Positions 8,451 to 14,540 of a stretch of 14,549 bases of DNA are shown in pieces. The position numbers and the translations under genes were made by a program. This stretch comes from Methylococcaceae bacterium UBA1147 (GTDB taxonomy: Bacteria; Pseudomonadota; Gammaproteobacteria; Methylococcales; UBA1147): NCBI GenBank assembly GCA_002311315.1, contig DBZZ01000003.1, positions 27,284 to 41,832 of the forward strand. Reading direction: 5' to 3'. The notes below the pieces were generated by a model, which was given only the letters and a program-made list of their open reading frames with translations, did not search any database and was not told the DNA's origin. Every line of letters begins with the position of its first letter. The first letter of the stretch is position 1.

Positions 8451-8460
8451 AGAATACAAT
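8432..8460 (+). promoter_or_regulatory. Candidate sigma70 promoter for acpP
   Basis: The -10 TACAAT (8455-8460, 5 of 6 matches) lies 17 bp after the -35-like TTTATA (8432-8437, 4 of 6), with an A/T-rich tract further upstream. Transcription would start near 8467 and give a leader of about 41 bases. acpP is known to have its own promoter in E. coli, because ACP is needed in large excess over the other enzymes, and this gap is where it should be. Confidence 0.5.
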
Positions 8461-8507
8461 TGCCCCGCTGATTTATAGCCTACTATTATTGTTTGAGGAA
8501 TAAGATT

Positions 8508-8738
8508 ATGAGTGACGTAGAGGTACGTGTAAAAAAGATCGTCTCTGAACAACTTGGGGTAAAAGACGAGGTTTTCAATGAATCGTCTTTTGTAGACGAT
8601 CTTGGTGCCGACTCCCTTGATACTGTTGAACTGGTCATGGCCCTTGAAGAAGAATTCGAGTGCGAAATTCCGGATGAAGACGCGGAAAAGATCACCACTG
8701 TTCAAGAAGCCATCAATTATGTCGAAAAGAACCTGTAA
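8508..8738 (+). CDS. acpP: Acyl carrier protein
   Basis: ACP carries growing acyl chains on a 4'-phosphopantetheine arm. The 76-residue acidic protein has the attachment site Ser36 in the motif DLGADSLDTVELVMALEEEF (31-50), nearly the same as in E. coli. The helix III/IV segment IPDEDAEKITTVQEAI (54-69) follows. One residue is missing relative to E. coli in the loop near 20-27. The ATG at 8508 is the real start: TGAGGAAT (8494-8501) is its Shine-Dalgarno, and the in-frame TTG at 8493 would place that site inside the gene. The gene stands 139 bp from fabG and 87 bp from fabF, with its own likely promoter. Confidence 0.98.
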   Translation: MSDVEVRVKKIVSEQLGVKDEVFNESSFVDDLGADSLDTVELVMALEEEFECEIPDEDAEKITTVQEAINYVEKNL

Positions 8739-8825
8739 TCGGACCTGTAGCCGCTAAAGGGGTTTTGGTGTCGCTAACTTGCCGGCGCTGGACAGGGATT
8801 TCATTTTTAGTTTGAAGAGATTATT

Positions 8826-10073
8826 TTGAGCAAGAGACGTGTTGTAGTAACCGGTCTCGGCGCGCTTAGTCCTGTCGGATTAAATGTTGCGGAAACATGG
8901 GAAAATATCCTGGCAGGAAAAAGTGGCATCGGTCCGTTGACCGGGTTTGATACATCCGGGTTTCCGACCCGATTTGGCGGGGAAATCAGGGGGCTTGATA
9001 CCGACCCGTATATCAAGCCGAAAGATGCCAAGCGGATGGATACATTCATTCACTACGGGCTAGTGGCCGGGAGTCAGGCGATCGAGGATGCCGGTTTTGA
9101 GGTCAATGATGGTAATGCCGATCGAATCGGGGTAACCATTGGGTCTGGCATTGGAGGTGTCAGCGGAATTGAATCCGGTCACAATGATTTTCTGCGCGGC
9201 GGAGCCCGCAAGATTTCTCCTTTCTTTGTTCCGGGAAACATTATCAACATGATTTCCGGCAATCTCTCCATCAAGTACGGGCTGAAGGGTCCGAACTTTG
9301 CGATTGTAACCGCGTGTACCACGGGAACGCACAACATCGGTGATGCGGCAAGGATCATCGGCTACGGCGACGCCGATATCATGGTTGCCGGCGGCGCCGA
9401 GATGTCGACCAAGTCGGTTACGGCTGTTGGTGGATTTGCTTCCGCAAGAGCTCTTTCCCGTCGTAACGACGATCCTGAAAAGGCCAGCAGGCCATGGGAT
9501 GTGGATCGCGACGGTTTCGTTCTGAGTGATGGCGCCGGTGTTCTTGTTCTTGAGGAACTGGAGCACGCCAAACAGCGCGATGCGCGGATTTACGGGGAAC
9601 TAATCGGTTACGGTATGAGTGCCGATGCACATCACATTACCCAGCCATCCAAGGGCGGAGAAGGCGCGGCCCGGTGCATGGTAAACGCGTTAAGGGATGC
9701 GGGCATCAATCCGGATCAAGTCGATTATATCAACGCGCACGGGACTTCTACCCCGGCCGGCGATGTTGTTGAGACTGCGGCGGTAAAAACGGTCATGAAT
9801 GACCACGCTTACAAGGTTGCAATGAGTTCAACCAAATCCATGGTTGGACACATGCTCGGCGCAGCCGGAGGGATCGAGGCGATATTCTCGGTTCTTGCGT
9901 TATCCGACCAGGTGGCTCCCCCGACGATCAATCTCGAAAATCAGGATCCAGAATGTGATCTTGATTACGTTCCAAACATTGCCCGAGAAATGAAAATAGA
10001 CATTGTCTTGACCAATTCTTTTGGATTCGGCGGGACCAATGGAACTTTGATCTTCAGGCGGTTTGACGGCTAG
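8826..10073 (+). CDS. fabF: 3-oxoacyl-ACP synthase II (KAS II)
   Basis: FabF elongates acyl-ACP with malonyl-ACP and, in E. coli, is the enzyme that sets the level of C18:1. The 415-residue product starts KRRVVVTGLGALSPVG right after the initiator. The catalytic residues are Cys164 (VTACTTGTHNIG), His305 (NAHGTSTP), Lys337 and His342 (TKSMVGHMLGAAGG). The C-terminal SFGFGGTNGTL is typical. The start is a TTG at 8826: the N-terminus matches E. coli MSKRRVVVTGLG exactly in register, GAAGAGA (8814-8820) lies 5 bp upstream, and no in-frame ATG occurs for 70 codons. A hairpin terminator candidate follows about 25 bp after the stop. Confidence 0.97.
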   Translation: MSKRRVVVTGLGALSPVGLNVAETWENILAGKSGIGPLTGFDTSGFPTRFGGEIRGLDTDPYIKPKDAKRMDTFIHYGLVAGSQAIEDAGFEVNDGNADRIGVTIGSGIGGVSGIESGHNDFLRGGARKISPFFVPGNIINMISGNLSIKYGLKGPNFAIVTACTTGTHNIGDAARIIGYGDADIMVAGGAEMSTKSVTAVGGFASARALSRRNDDPEKASRPWDVDRDGFVLSDGAGVLVLEELEHAKQRDARIYGELIGYGMSADAHHITQPSKGGEGAARCMVNALRDAGINPDQVDYINAHGTSTPAGDVVETAAVKTVMNDHAYKVAMSSTKSMVGHMLGAAGGIEAIFSVLALSDQVAPPTINLENQDPECDLDYVPNIAREMKIDIVLTNSFGFGGTNGTLIFRRFDG

Positions 10074-10097
10074 CCTGGCGATTCCGCTTTTCATTTA

Positions 10098-10127
10098 CCC
10101 GGCGCTTTCAGCCCGGGCAGCGTTTTT
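10098..10127 (+). terminator. Candidate intrinsic terminator after fabF
   Basis: CCCGG (10098-10102) pairs with CCGGG (10113-10117), and GCT (10104-10106) pairs with AGC (10110-10112) around a TTC loop. This gives an 8-bp GC-rich stem with one bulged C (10103). TTTTT follows at 10123-10127 after five bases. The offset T-run makes it weaker than a textbook terminator, so partial readthrough into pabC is likely. Confidence 0.5.
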
Positions 10128-10173
10128 CAATTCAATATTCAAAACCCGAATTGCATTATCTGCGATCAAAGGA

Positions 10174-10201
10174 CTTTGCGCGTGAATTTCACGATGCAAA
10201 G
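10174..10201. repeat. Operator-like interrupted palindrome upstream of pabC
   Basis: Inner arms CGTGAA (10181-10186) and TTCACG (10188-10193) surround a single central T. Outer arms CTTTGC (10174-10179) and GCAAAG (10196-10201) extend the symmetry, offset by one base (G on the left, AT on the right). In RNA it could fold as a 6-bp plus 4-bp hairpin. Its length and near-perfect symmetry suit a dimeric repressor site just downstream of the weak promoter, but no regulator can be named. Confidence 0.45.
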
Positions 10202-10210
10202 GAGAGGGTC

Positions 10211-10279
10211 TTGAAGCCTGATCTATCTTCATTGCTGGTGGTTCTTAGGCCAGGGTGTCCATTCTGGCAGGGTTTTTAG
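10211..10279 (+). CDS. Possible 22-residue leader ORF before pabC
   Basis: A TTG at 10211 opens 22 codons ending in TAG at 10277-10279, 7 bp before the pabC ATG. GGAGAGGG (10201-10208) lies 2 bp before the TTG, too close for an ideal Shine-Dalgarno but purine-rich. The predicted peptide ends RPGCPFWQGF. I do not recognise it. It could be a leader or coupling peptide, or chance. Confidence 0.2.
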   Translation: MKPDLSSLLVVLRPGCPFWQGF

Positions 10280-10286
10280 ACTCGTG

Positions 10287-11096
10287 ATGCTGATTAACGG
10301 AATCGAAACCGATCAGATTTCGGCGAATGACCGTGGTTTCCAGTACGGGGACGGGCTTTTCGAAACGATCGCGGTAGAAAACGGCAAGCCGGTGTTCCTG
10401 TTACGACACTTGCTTCGACTCCGCCGGGGGTGCGAGCGACTCGGGATCGATTTCCCCGGACAGGAGATTCTGGAATCCGAATCGCGGAAACTTGCTCGGA
10501 GCGTTCACTCCGCTGTGTTGAAGATCATCGTGACCCGTGGTTCCGGTGGTCGCGGGTATCGGCTGCCTGATAGTTGTTCTCCAACACGGGTTCTGTCTCT
10601 ACATCCCTGGCCGGAAATTGTCTCCAAGCTTCAAGCATCGGGCATACGCACGAGGCTCTGCAAGAGCCGCCTGGCTTCCAATCCGTCGCTGGCTGGGCTC
10701 AAGCATCTCAACCGGCTCGAACAGGTTCTTGCCCGCGCTGAATGGACCGATCCGGATATCCATGAAGGCTTCATGCTCGATAGAGACGGGAAGGTGGTTG
10801 AAGGCACCATGAGTAATCTGTTCGTTGTTCGGCGGACGTCTCTGATCACTCCGGACCTGGATCAGTGCGGGGTTGAAGGGATTGTTCGTACGGTTGTCCT
10901 GGAAATAGCTAGAGAGAAAGGCATCGAGTTCGTGGTGAAGGCGATTGATGTATGTGATCTTGAACATGCCGATGAGATTTTCGTAACCAACAGTATTATC
11001 GGCATATGGCCGGTGATCGGTTGCGAAGGGGGTTCCCTTGGCATTGGTCCGATTACACGAAACCTAATTCGTTGGTTCAACGGGCGCAAGGAATAG
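10287..11096 (+). CDS. pabC: Aminodeoxychorismate lyase
   Basis: PabC splits 4-amino-4-deoxychorismate into p-aminobenzoate and pyruvate for folate synthesis. It is a PLP enzyme of fold type IV, related to branched-chain and D-amino acid aminotransferases. The 269-residue product opens LINGIETDQISANDRGFQYGDG, where DRGFQYGDGLFET is the family's hallmark. The PLP-binding lysine lies in LAGLKHLNRLEQV (Lys139), and the phosphate-binding EGTMSNLF follows at about 172-179. The late PVIGCEG phrase is typical of PabC. A GTG at 10284 directly before the ATG could also serve as start; AGGG (10269-10272) is 11 bp from the GTG and 14 bp from the ATG. Position between fabF and mltG is the standard one and favours PabC over the aminotransferases. 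Confidence 0.93.
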   Translation: MLINGIETDQISANDRGFQYGDGLFETIAVENGKPVFLLRHLLRLRRGCERLGIDFPGQEILESESRKLARSVHSAVLKIIVTRGSGGRGYRLPDSCSPTRVLSLHPWPEIVSKLQASGIRTRLCKSRLASNPSLAGLKHLNRLEQVLARAEWTDPDIHEGFMLDRDGKVVEGTMSNLFVVRRTSLITPDLDQCGVEGIVRTVVLEIAREKGIEFVVKAIDVCDLEHADEIFVTNSIIGIWPVIGCEGGSLGIGPITRNLIRWFNGRKE

Positions 11097-11106
11097 TCTT
11101 TTTCGG

Positions 11107-12096
11107 ATGAACAGGAGTCTAGTTTTTGCGCTGCTGGTCGTTCTCGTCGGGTTTTGTGTCGCCCGATACCGATGGGTGACTAGCCAGCCGCTGACTGAGA
11201 CGGAGGTGGTCTTTGAAGTCCGCTCCGGAGATTCACTGGGCCGGGTTGCCAGCAGGTTGAGTGAAATCGGTCTTCTTGACAATACTTACTGGTTCAAGGC
11301 CTCGGCGGTGTGGAGCGGGGCAGCGTCACGACTGAAAGCCGGCGAATACGTTATTCCGTCGGGAGTTACCGTTCCGGAGCTTCTAGAACTACTGGTTTCC
11401 GGCGCGGTCAGACAACATTCGTTGTTGCTTGTAGAAGGCTGGAATTACCGGCAGGTGATGAATGCGGTATGCAGCCACCCGGTTATTGTAAAAACTGTTT
11501 GTGGCCGGTCAGAATTCGCGGTAGCCGAAGTCTTCGGGTCTGTCGAGCAGCATCCGGAAGGGCGTTTCTTTCCGGATACTTATTACCTAACCAGAGAAAC
11601 CCCGGATATCGACTTTCTGAAAAGGGCTGTTGTCAGGATGGACAGGGTTCTGCAGAGTGAATGGGCCGTCCGATCGGAAAATCTTCCCTTTGAAACGCCA
11701 TACGAAGCCCTCATTCTGGCGTCTATCATCGAGAAGGAAACCGGGCGGACTTCTGAAAGAAGGGAAATATCAGGCGTGTTCGTTAGGCGCCTGCAGAAGA
11801 GAATGCTGCTGCAGGCGGATCCCACGGTGATCTATGGTATGGGAGAACACTACAAGGGTAATATACGATCCAGGAACCTGGTTGAAGATACTCCGTACAA
11901 TACCTATATTCACCCGGGGCTTCCTCCAACGCCGATTGCAATTCCTGGCCGTGCGTCTATCCATGCAGCACTTCATCCGAAGGAGGACAGCACGCTCTTT
12001 TTCGTGGCTAAGGGAGACGGCAGTCATTATTTTTCCAGCAGCCGGCGGGAACATAACCGGGCCGTAAACCGATATCAGCGAAAGAGAAAGCATTGA
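11107..12096 (+). CDS. mltG: Endolytic peptidoglycan transglycosylase MltG (YceG-like)
   Basis: MltG cleaves nascent glycan strands next to the inner membrane and is thought to set their length as a terminase. The 329-residue product has one N-terminal membrane anchor (about residues 4-19, SLVFALLVVLVGFCVA) and a periplasmic body. A LysM-like segment (VVFEVRSGDSLGRVASRLSE, 34-53) comes first. The catalytic domain has GRFFPDTYYL (152-161), LASIIEKETG with the likely catalytic Glu209 (204-213), LQADPTVIYGMG (235-246), then TPYNTYIHPGLPPTPI (262-277). E. coli Glu218 sits in the same context. ATG 11107 follows pabC by 10 bp, with AAGGAA (11088-11093) at its far limit as Shine-Dalgarno. The last four bases overlap tmk. 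Confidence 0.96.
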   Translation: MNRSLVFALLVVLVGFCVARYRWVTSQPLTETEVVFEVRSGDSLGRVASRLSEIGLLDNTYWFKASAVWSGAASRLKAGEYVIPSGVTVPELLELLVSGAVRQHSLLLVEGWNYRQVMNAVCSHPVIVKTVCGRSEFAVAEVFGSVEQHPEGRFFPDTYYLTRETPDIDFLKRAVVRMDRVLQSEWAVRSENLPFETPYEALILASIIEKETGRTSERREISGVFVRRLQKRMLLQADPTVIYGMGEHYKGNIRSRNLVEDTPYNTYIHPGLPPTPIAIPGRASIHAALHPKEDSTLFFVAKGDGSHYFSSSRREHNRAVNRYQRKRKH

Positions 12097-12716
12097 AACA
12101 GCGAGGCCGGTTCATTACCCTGGAAGGTGGCGAAGGGGTGGGTAAATCCACCAACCTTGAATTTCTCGAGCAGACCTTGCGGCAAAAGGGTCTGCCCGTT
12201 GTGGTGACCCGGGAGCCCGGGGGGACATCGACCGCTGAACGGATTCGATCGTTATTACTCGACAAAGACCAAGGCCCGCTAGCTTTAGAGTCTGAACTTT
12301 TGCTTGTCTTTGCCGCCCGTGCGGATCATCTGAAACAAGTCATTTGCCCGGCGTTGGAGCAAGGATCATGGGTTCTCTGTGACCGTTTTACCGATGCAAC
12401 TTATGCTTATCAGGGCGGTGGCAGAGGCATGAATCCCGCCCATATCGAATACCTGGAACTATGGATACAGCAAGGGTTGCAGCCGGACCTGACCTTGCTC
12501 TTTGATGCTCCGGTGAACCTCGGTATGAGCCGAGTGGTTCAGCGGGGAGAACGGGACCGTTTCGAAGTCGAAGAAATGGATTTCTTCGAACGAATTCGGC
12601 AGGCGTATCTCGATCGGGCTGGGCGTAATCCTGGCAGGATTCGGGTGATCGATGCCGGGCGCCCGATTGAAGAGGTCAAGGCCGACGTACTGAGGATCGT
12701 GCTGGAACTTGCATGA
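12093..12716 (+). CDS. tmk: Thymidylate kinase
   Basis: Tmk phosphorylates dTMP to dTDP with ATP, an essential step toward dTTP. The 207-residue product has the P-loop EGGEGVGKST at 11-20, the dTMP-binding TREPGGT at 39-45 and the DRF motif at 97-99 followed by DATYAYQGGGRG. The LID region RGERDRFEVEEMDFFERIR is near 151-169. The P-loop has no basic residue at the usual type I position; instead basic residues lie in the LID, the type II pattern seen in E. coli. The start is TTG 12093, which overlaps the mltG stop (TTGA). It is the only start that leaves a normal-length N-terminus before the P-loop, and no good Shine-Dalgarno is seen, so reinitiation after mltG is likely. Confidence 0.96.
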   Translation: MKQRGRFITLEGGEGVGKSTNLEFLEQTLRQKGLPVVVTREPGGTSTAERIRSLLLDKDQGPLALESELLLVFAARADHLKQVICPALEQGSWVLCDRFTDATYAYQGGGRGMNPAHIEYLELWIQQGLQPDLTLLFDAPVNLGMSRVVQRGERDRFEVEEMDFFERIRQAYLDRAGRNPGRIRVIDAGRPIEEVKADVLRIVLELA

Positions 12717-13723
12717 GTGAATCTGCTCATGACTGCTGGCGCCCGGAACTGTTCCCATGGCAGAAGGATACCTGGAAACAGTTGTCCAAATACGTTGAAA
12801 CCGGCCGGGTTCCACAGGCATTGCTGGTGTCTGGAACGGCAGGTGTGGGCAAGAAAAACCTGGCGTCCTGTTTTGCAGCCAATCTCCTTTGCACGGCGCG
12901 CGGGTCGTCTGTAATCAGTTGTGGCGCCTGTGCAGGATGCCGACTGGTGCGTGCCGGGACGCATCCGGACCTGATCCGAATCGAGGCCCCGGAAACTGGA
13001 AAAGCAATTCCTGTGGATACCATTCGCGGCCTGGTTGCTCGCCTGGCACTGACCTCTCAGTACCGGGGATTCCGGATCATCATCCTGCAGCCGGCCGATC
13101 GCCTGAACACGGCGGCTGCCAATGCGCTACTGAAGACGCTCGAAGAACCGGTCAAGCAGACTGTTTTTATCCTGTTGAGTTCCCGTCCGTGGGACCTTCC
13201 TGCGACGATCAGCAGTCGTTGCCAGCGGCTGCAAGTGCCGGTACCTTCCGCCCGAGAGGTAGCAGACTGGCTGAAGAGCGAGAAAGGAGTCGATGAGCCG
13301 GAACTGCTGTTCCGGCTCGCCGATGGGTCTCCGTTGAAGGCGGCGAGAATGGCTCATGAAGGGATGCTCGCTCAGCGCCAGATATTGTATTCTTTCTGGC
13401 GGCAGGTTGCCGACGGATCTGCGGATCCTGTGAGAGTCGCGGCAAAACTGGCAGAGCTTAGCCTGGAGGACGTCATCGACTGGATTGGTGGGTGGATAGT
13501 GGACATGATCCGCCTTCGCATGGTTCCGACCGCAAGGGTTTTGCGGAACCCGGATCTGCGGTCCAGTTTGCAGGTCGAGGTTGAAAGACTAGACTTAAAG
13601 CAATTGTTTGGCTTTTACGATCGTCTGGGGCAATTATCTCTCGCTCTGAACACGACCGTCAATCCAACCATGTTGCTGGAGAATGTGCTGATCGACTGGG
13701 GGAGGTTGAAACGCCAGTGCTAA
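12713..13723 (+). CDS. holB: DNA polymerase III clamp loader subunit delta'
   Basis: Delta' is the stator of the clamp loader that opens and loads the beta clamp onto primed DNA. The 336-residue product is an AAA+ protein with a zinc module: Cys60, Cys70, Cys73 and Cys76 (SCGACAGC). The degenerate P-loop GTAGVGKK (41-48) has Lys where Ser or Thr would bind magnesium, consistent with the usual lack of ATPase activity in delta'. HPDLIRIE (84-91), LLKTLEEP (139-146) and the SRC motif (168-170, ISSRCQ), which supplies the arginine finger in trans, are all present. ATG 12713 overlaps the tmk stop by 4 bp. A DnaX paralogue is excluded by length, the altered P-loop and its position after tmk. Confidence 0.95.
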   Translation: MSESAHDCWRPELFPWQKDTWKQLSKYVETGRVPQALLVSGTAGVGKKNLASCFAANLLCTARGSSVISCGACAGCRLVRAGTHPDLIRIEAPETGKAIPVDTIRGLVARLALTSQYRGFRIIILQPADRLNTAAANALLKTLEEPVKQTVFILLSSRPWDLPATISSRCQRLQVPVPSAREVADWLKSEKGVDEPELLFRLADGSPLKAARMAHEGMLAQRQILYSFWRQVADGSADPVRVAAKLAELSLEDVIDWIGGWIVDMIRLRMVPTARVLRNPDLRSSLQVEVERLDLKQLFGFYDRLGQLSLALNTTVNPTMLLENVLIDWGRLKRQC

Positions 13724-13745
13724 CTATCTGCGACAACCTGGATGA

Positions 13746-13928
13746 GGTGGGGGTTGTTCTGATTTTCACCGTGAATGGTCGGACTTCCTGTATCCCTGAT
13801 TTCTTCTCGGTGAACTGCAACGATGCGACTTGCAGGCAGAAGCTACTATTGAACGCATGATCGCCGAATCTTTTGGTAATCAGTTGGAACCGGATGTTCC
13901 ATTTTGGCTGAATTCTACAGCTCAGTAA
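13746..13928 (+). pseudogene. Possible remnant of an unrecognised coding sequence (C-terminal part)
   Basis: One frame reads through 17 codons with protein-like content (DFHREWSDFLYP), meets a single TGA at 13797, then continues for 42 codons ending in TAA at 13926-13928. The second part (ELQRCDLQAEATIERMIAES, then FGNQLEPDVPFWL) has the mixed acidic, basic and aromatic composition of real protein rather than an antisense shadow. No start codon with a Shine-Dalgarno is evident, and an in-frame TGA lies just upstream at 13743. I do not recognise the family. It could be the tail of a gene lost by deletion, or chance. Confidence 0.3.
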
Positions 13929-14006
13929 ATCCGCCAGTTACCCTCCTAACATATCGTTTTACATTGTAAATCACGTTTACCTTTTAACGAGCCGGAAGCG
14001 AACTCT

Positions 14007-14029
14007 GGCCGCACACACTGGCTGTGGCC
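14007..14029 (-). other. Hairpin directly after the rubrerythrin stop
   Basis: GGCCGCA (14007-14013) pairs with TGTGGCC (14023-14029) over a 9-base loop, with one G-T wobble. It begins immediately after the minus-strand TAA at 14030-14032. The T-rich tract required of an intrinsic terminator is absent on either side, so a role in transcript end formation or stability is only possible. Confidence 0.3.
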
Positions 14030-14444
14030 TTATTCGTCGAGGCTGTCCAGCGCCTTCTGGTAGCGGTTGGCGTGGGAACGTTCTGCCTTACTAAGGGTCT
14101 CAAACCAGTTTGCAATGTCGTCAAACCCCTCGTCCCGAGCGGTCCTTGCCATTGCGGGATACATGCCGATGTACTCATGTCCCTCCCCCACGGATCGAGG
14201 CCTTCAAGTTTTCTGCGGTGGCGCCGTACACAAGCCCTATTACAGGATCGCCCACGGCCTCCAGGTACTCCAAGTGACCATGCCCAGCCTCGCTATAGGC
14301 AGTAGACTGGAACACGGCAGAGACATCGTTATATCCCTCCAAATTGGCCTTGGCTGCGAAGTATAGATAGCGGAGGTTCGCCACTGAATTGCGCGAGAAG
14401 GCATCATTAAGGTTTTGCTCGGTTTTGCTACCCTTGAGTTCCAT
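14030..14444 (-). pseudogene. Rubrerythrin-family protein, frameshifted
   Basis: Rubrerythrins are cytoplasmic di-iron peroxidases that detoxify hydrogen peroxide. From the ATG at 14444 the frame encodes ELKGSKTEQNL, RYLYFAAKA and GHLEYLEAVGDP, then stops early at 14175 (90 residues). The other frame carries on perfectly with EYIGMYPAMARTARDEGF and WFETLSKAERSHANRYQKAL, ending at TAA 14030. Total length is 415 bases, one more than 138 codons, so a single extra base in the run of five G (plus-strand C, 14185-14189) explains the break. Removing it restores GEGHEY and a 137-residue protein of the short form without a rubredoxin domain. Ligands Glu52, His55, Glu87, Glu90, Glu121 and His124 remain, but the usual first-helix glutamate is Asn19. 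GGAG (14456-14453) lies 8 bp before the ATG. A sequencing error in the G-run cannot be excluded. Confidence 0.88.
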
Positions 14445-14476
14445 TCCACTCACTCCACTTGGGTCAATGAGCCCAG

Positions 14477-14485
14477 AATATAGCA
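14477..14485 (-). promoter_or_regulatory. Candidate extended -10 promoter of the rubrerythrin gene
   Basis: On the minus strand TGC-TATATT (14485 to 14477) is an extended -10 element, 5 of 6 matches to TATAAT plus the TG dinucleotide. The bases at -35 (GGGTGC) do not fit, which extended -10 promoters tolerate. Transcription would start near 14470, leaving a leader of about 26 bases that contains the GGAG site. Confidence 0.4.
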
Positions 14486-14523
14486 GTACGTCACTGAGAG
14501 CACCCAGCGTCCCTTTCTTACCC

Positions 14524-14540
14524 CGTAACTATGACGTAAC
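14524..14540. repeat. Two CGTAAC direct repeats 11 bp apart upstream of the rubrerythrin promoter
   Basis: CGTAAC occurs at 14524-14529 and 14535-14540, separated by five bases. The 11-bp period is that of tandem half-sites for OmpR/PhoB-type activators, and the pair lies about 55-70 bp upstream of the predicted start. Two hexamers can recur by chance, and the region is cut by the window end. Confidence 0.25.

Larger units (their letters stand above)
10074..10286. other. fabF-pabC intergenic region
   Basis: This roughly 210-bp gap is one of the largest inside the cluster. In order it holds the terminator hairpin, a weak promoter-like pair (TTCAAT 10131-10136 and CATTAT 10154-10159, 17 bp apart), a 28-bp interrupted palindrome (10174-10201) and a 22-codon TTG-started reading frame (10211-10279). 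Together these suggest that pabC-mltG-tmk-holB has its own transcription start. Confidence 0.4.
13724..14029. other. Region after holB without an intact gene
   Basis: This 306-bp stretch contains no reading frame that looks intact. The pilZ and tatD genes that follow holB in many relatives are absent. The first two-thirds hold the possible decayed frame at 13746-13928. Beyond it, TTTACA-T-TGTAAA (13958-13970) is a small AT-rich palindrome, and a 7-bp hairpin (14007-14029) abuts the rubrerythrin stop. I see no terminator with a T-run after holB. Confidence 0.5.

Noticed and set aside
8493..8507. Upstream TTG extension of acpP
   Set aside because: It would make the Shine-Dalgarno part of the coding sequence; the ATG at 8508 matches the normal ACP N-terminus.
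13797..13799. TGA in the remnant frame as a selenocysteine codon
   Set aside because: No selenoprotein family is recognisable and no SECIS-like hairpin is evident directly downstream; simple decay is more likely.
13765..13814. TTCACCG (13765-13771) and CGGTGAA (13808-13814) as a terminator stem after holB
   Set aside because: The 36-base loop is too long and no T-run follows.
13717..13860. 47-codon GTG-started frame overlapping the holB end, with GGGGGAGG upstream
   Set aside because: The translation has no recognisable motif, and the purine run lies within the holB coding sequence; the other frame of the same region looks more protein-like.
13958..13970. TTTACA-T-TGTAAA palindrome as an operator
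   Set aside because: It is short, AT-rich and not positioned near an intact gene start.
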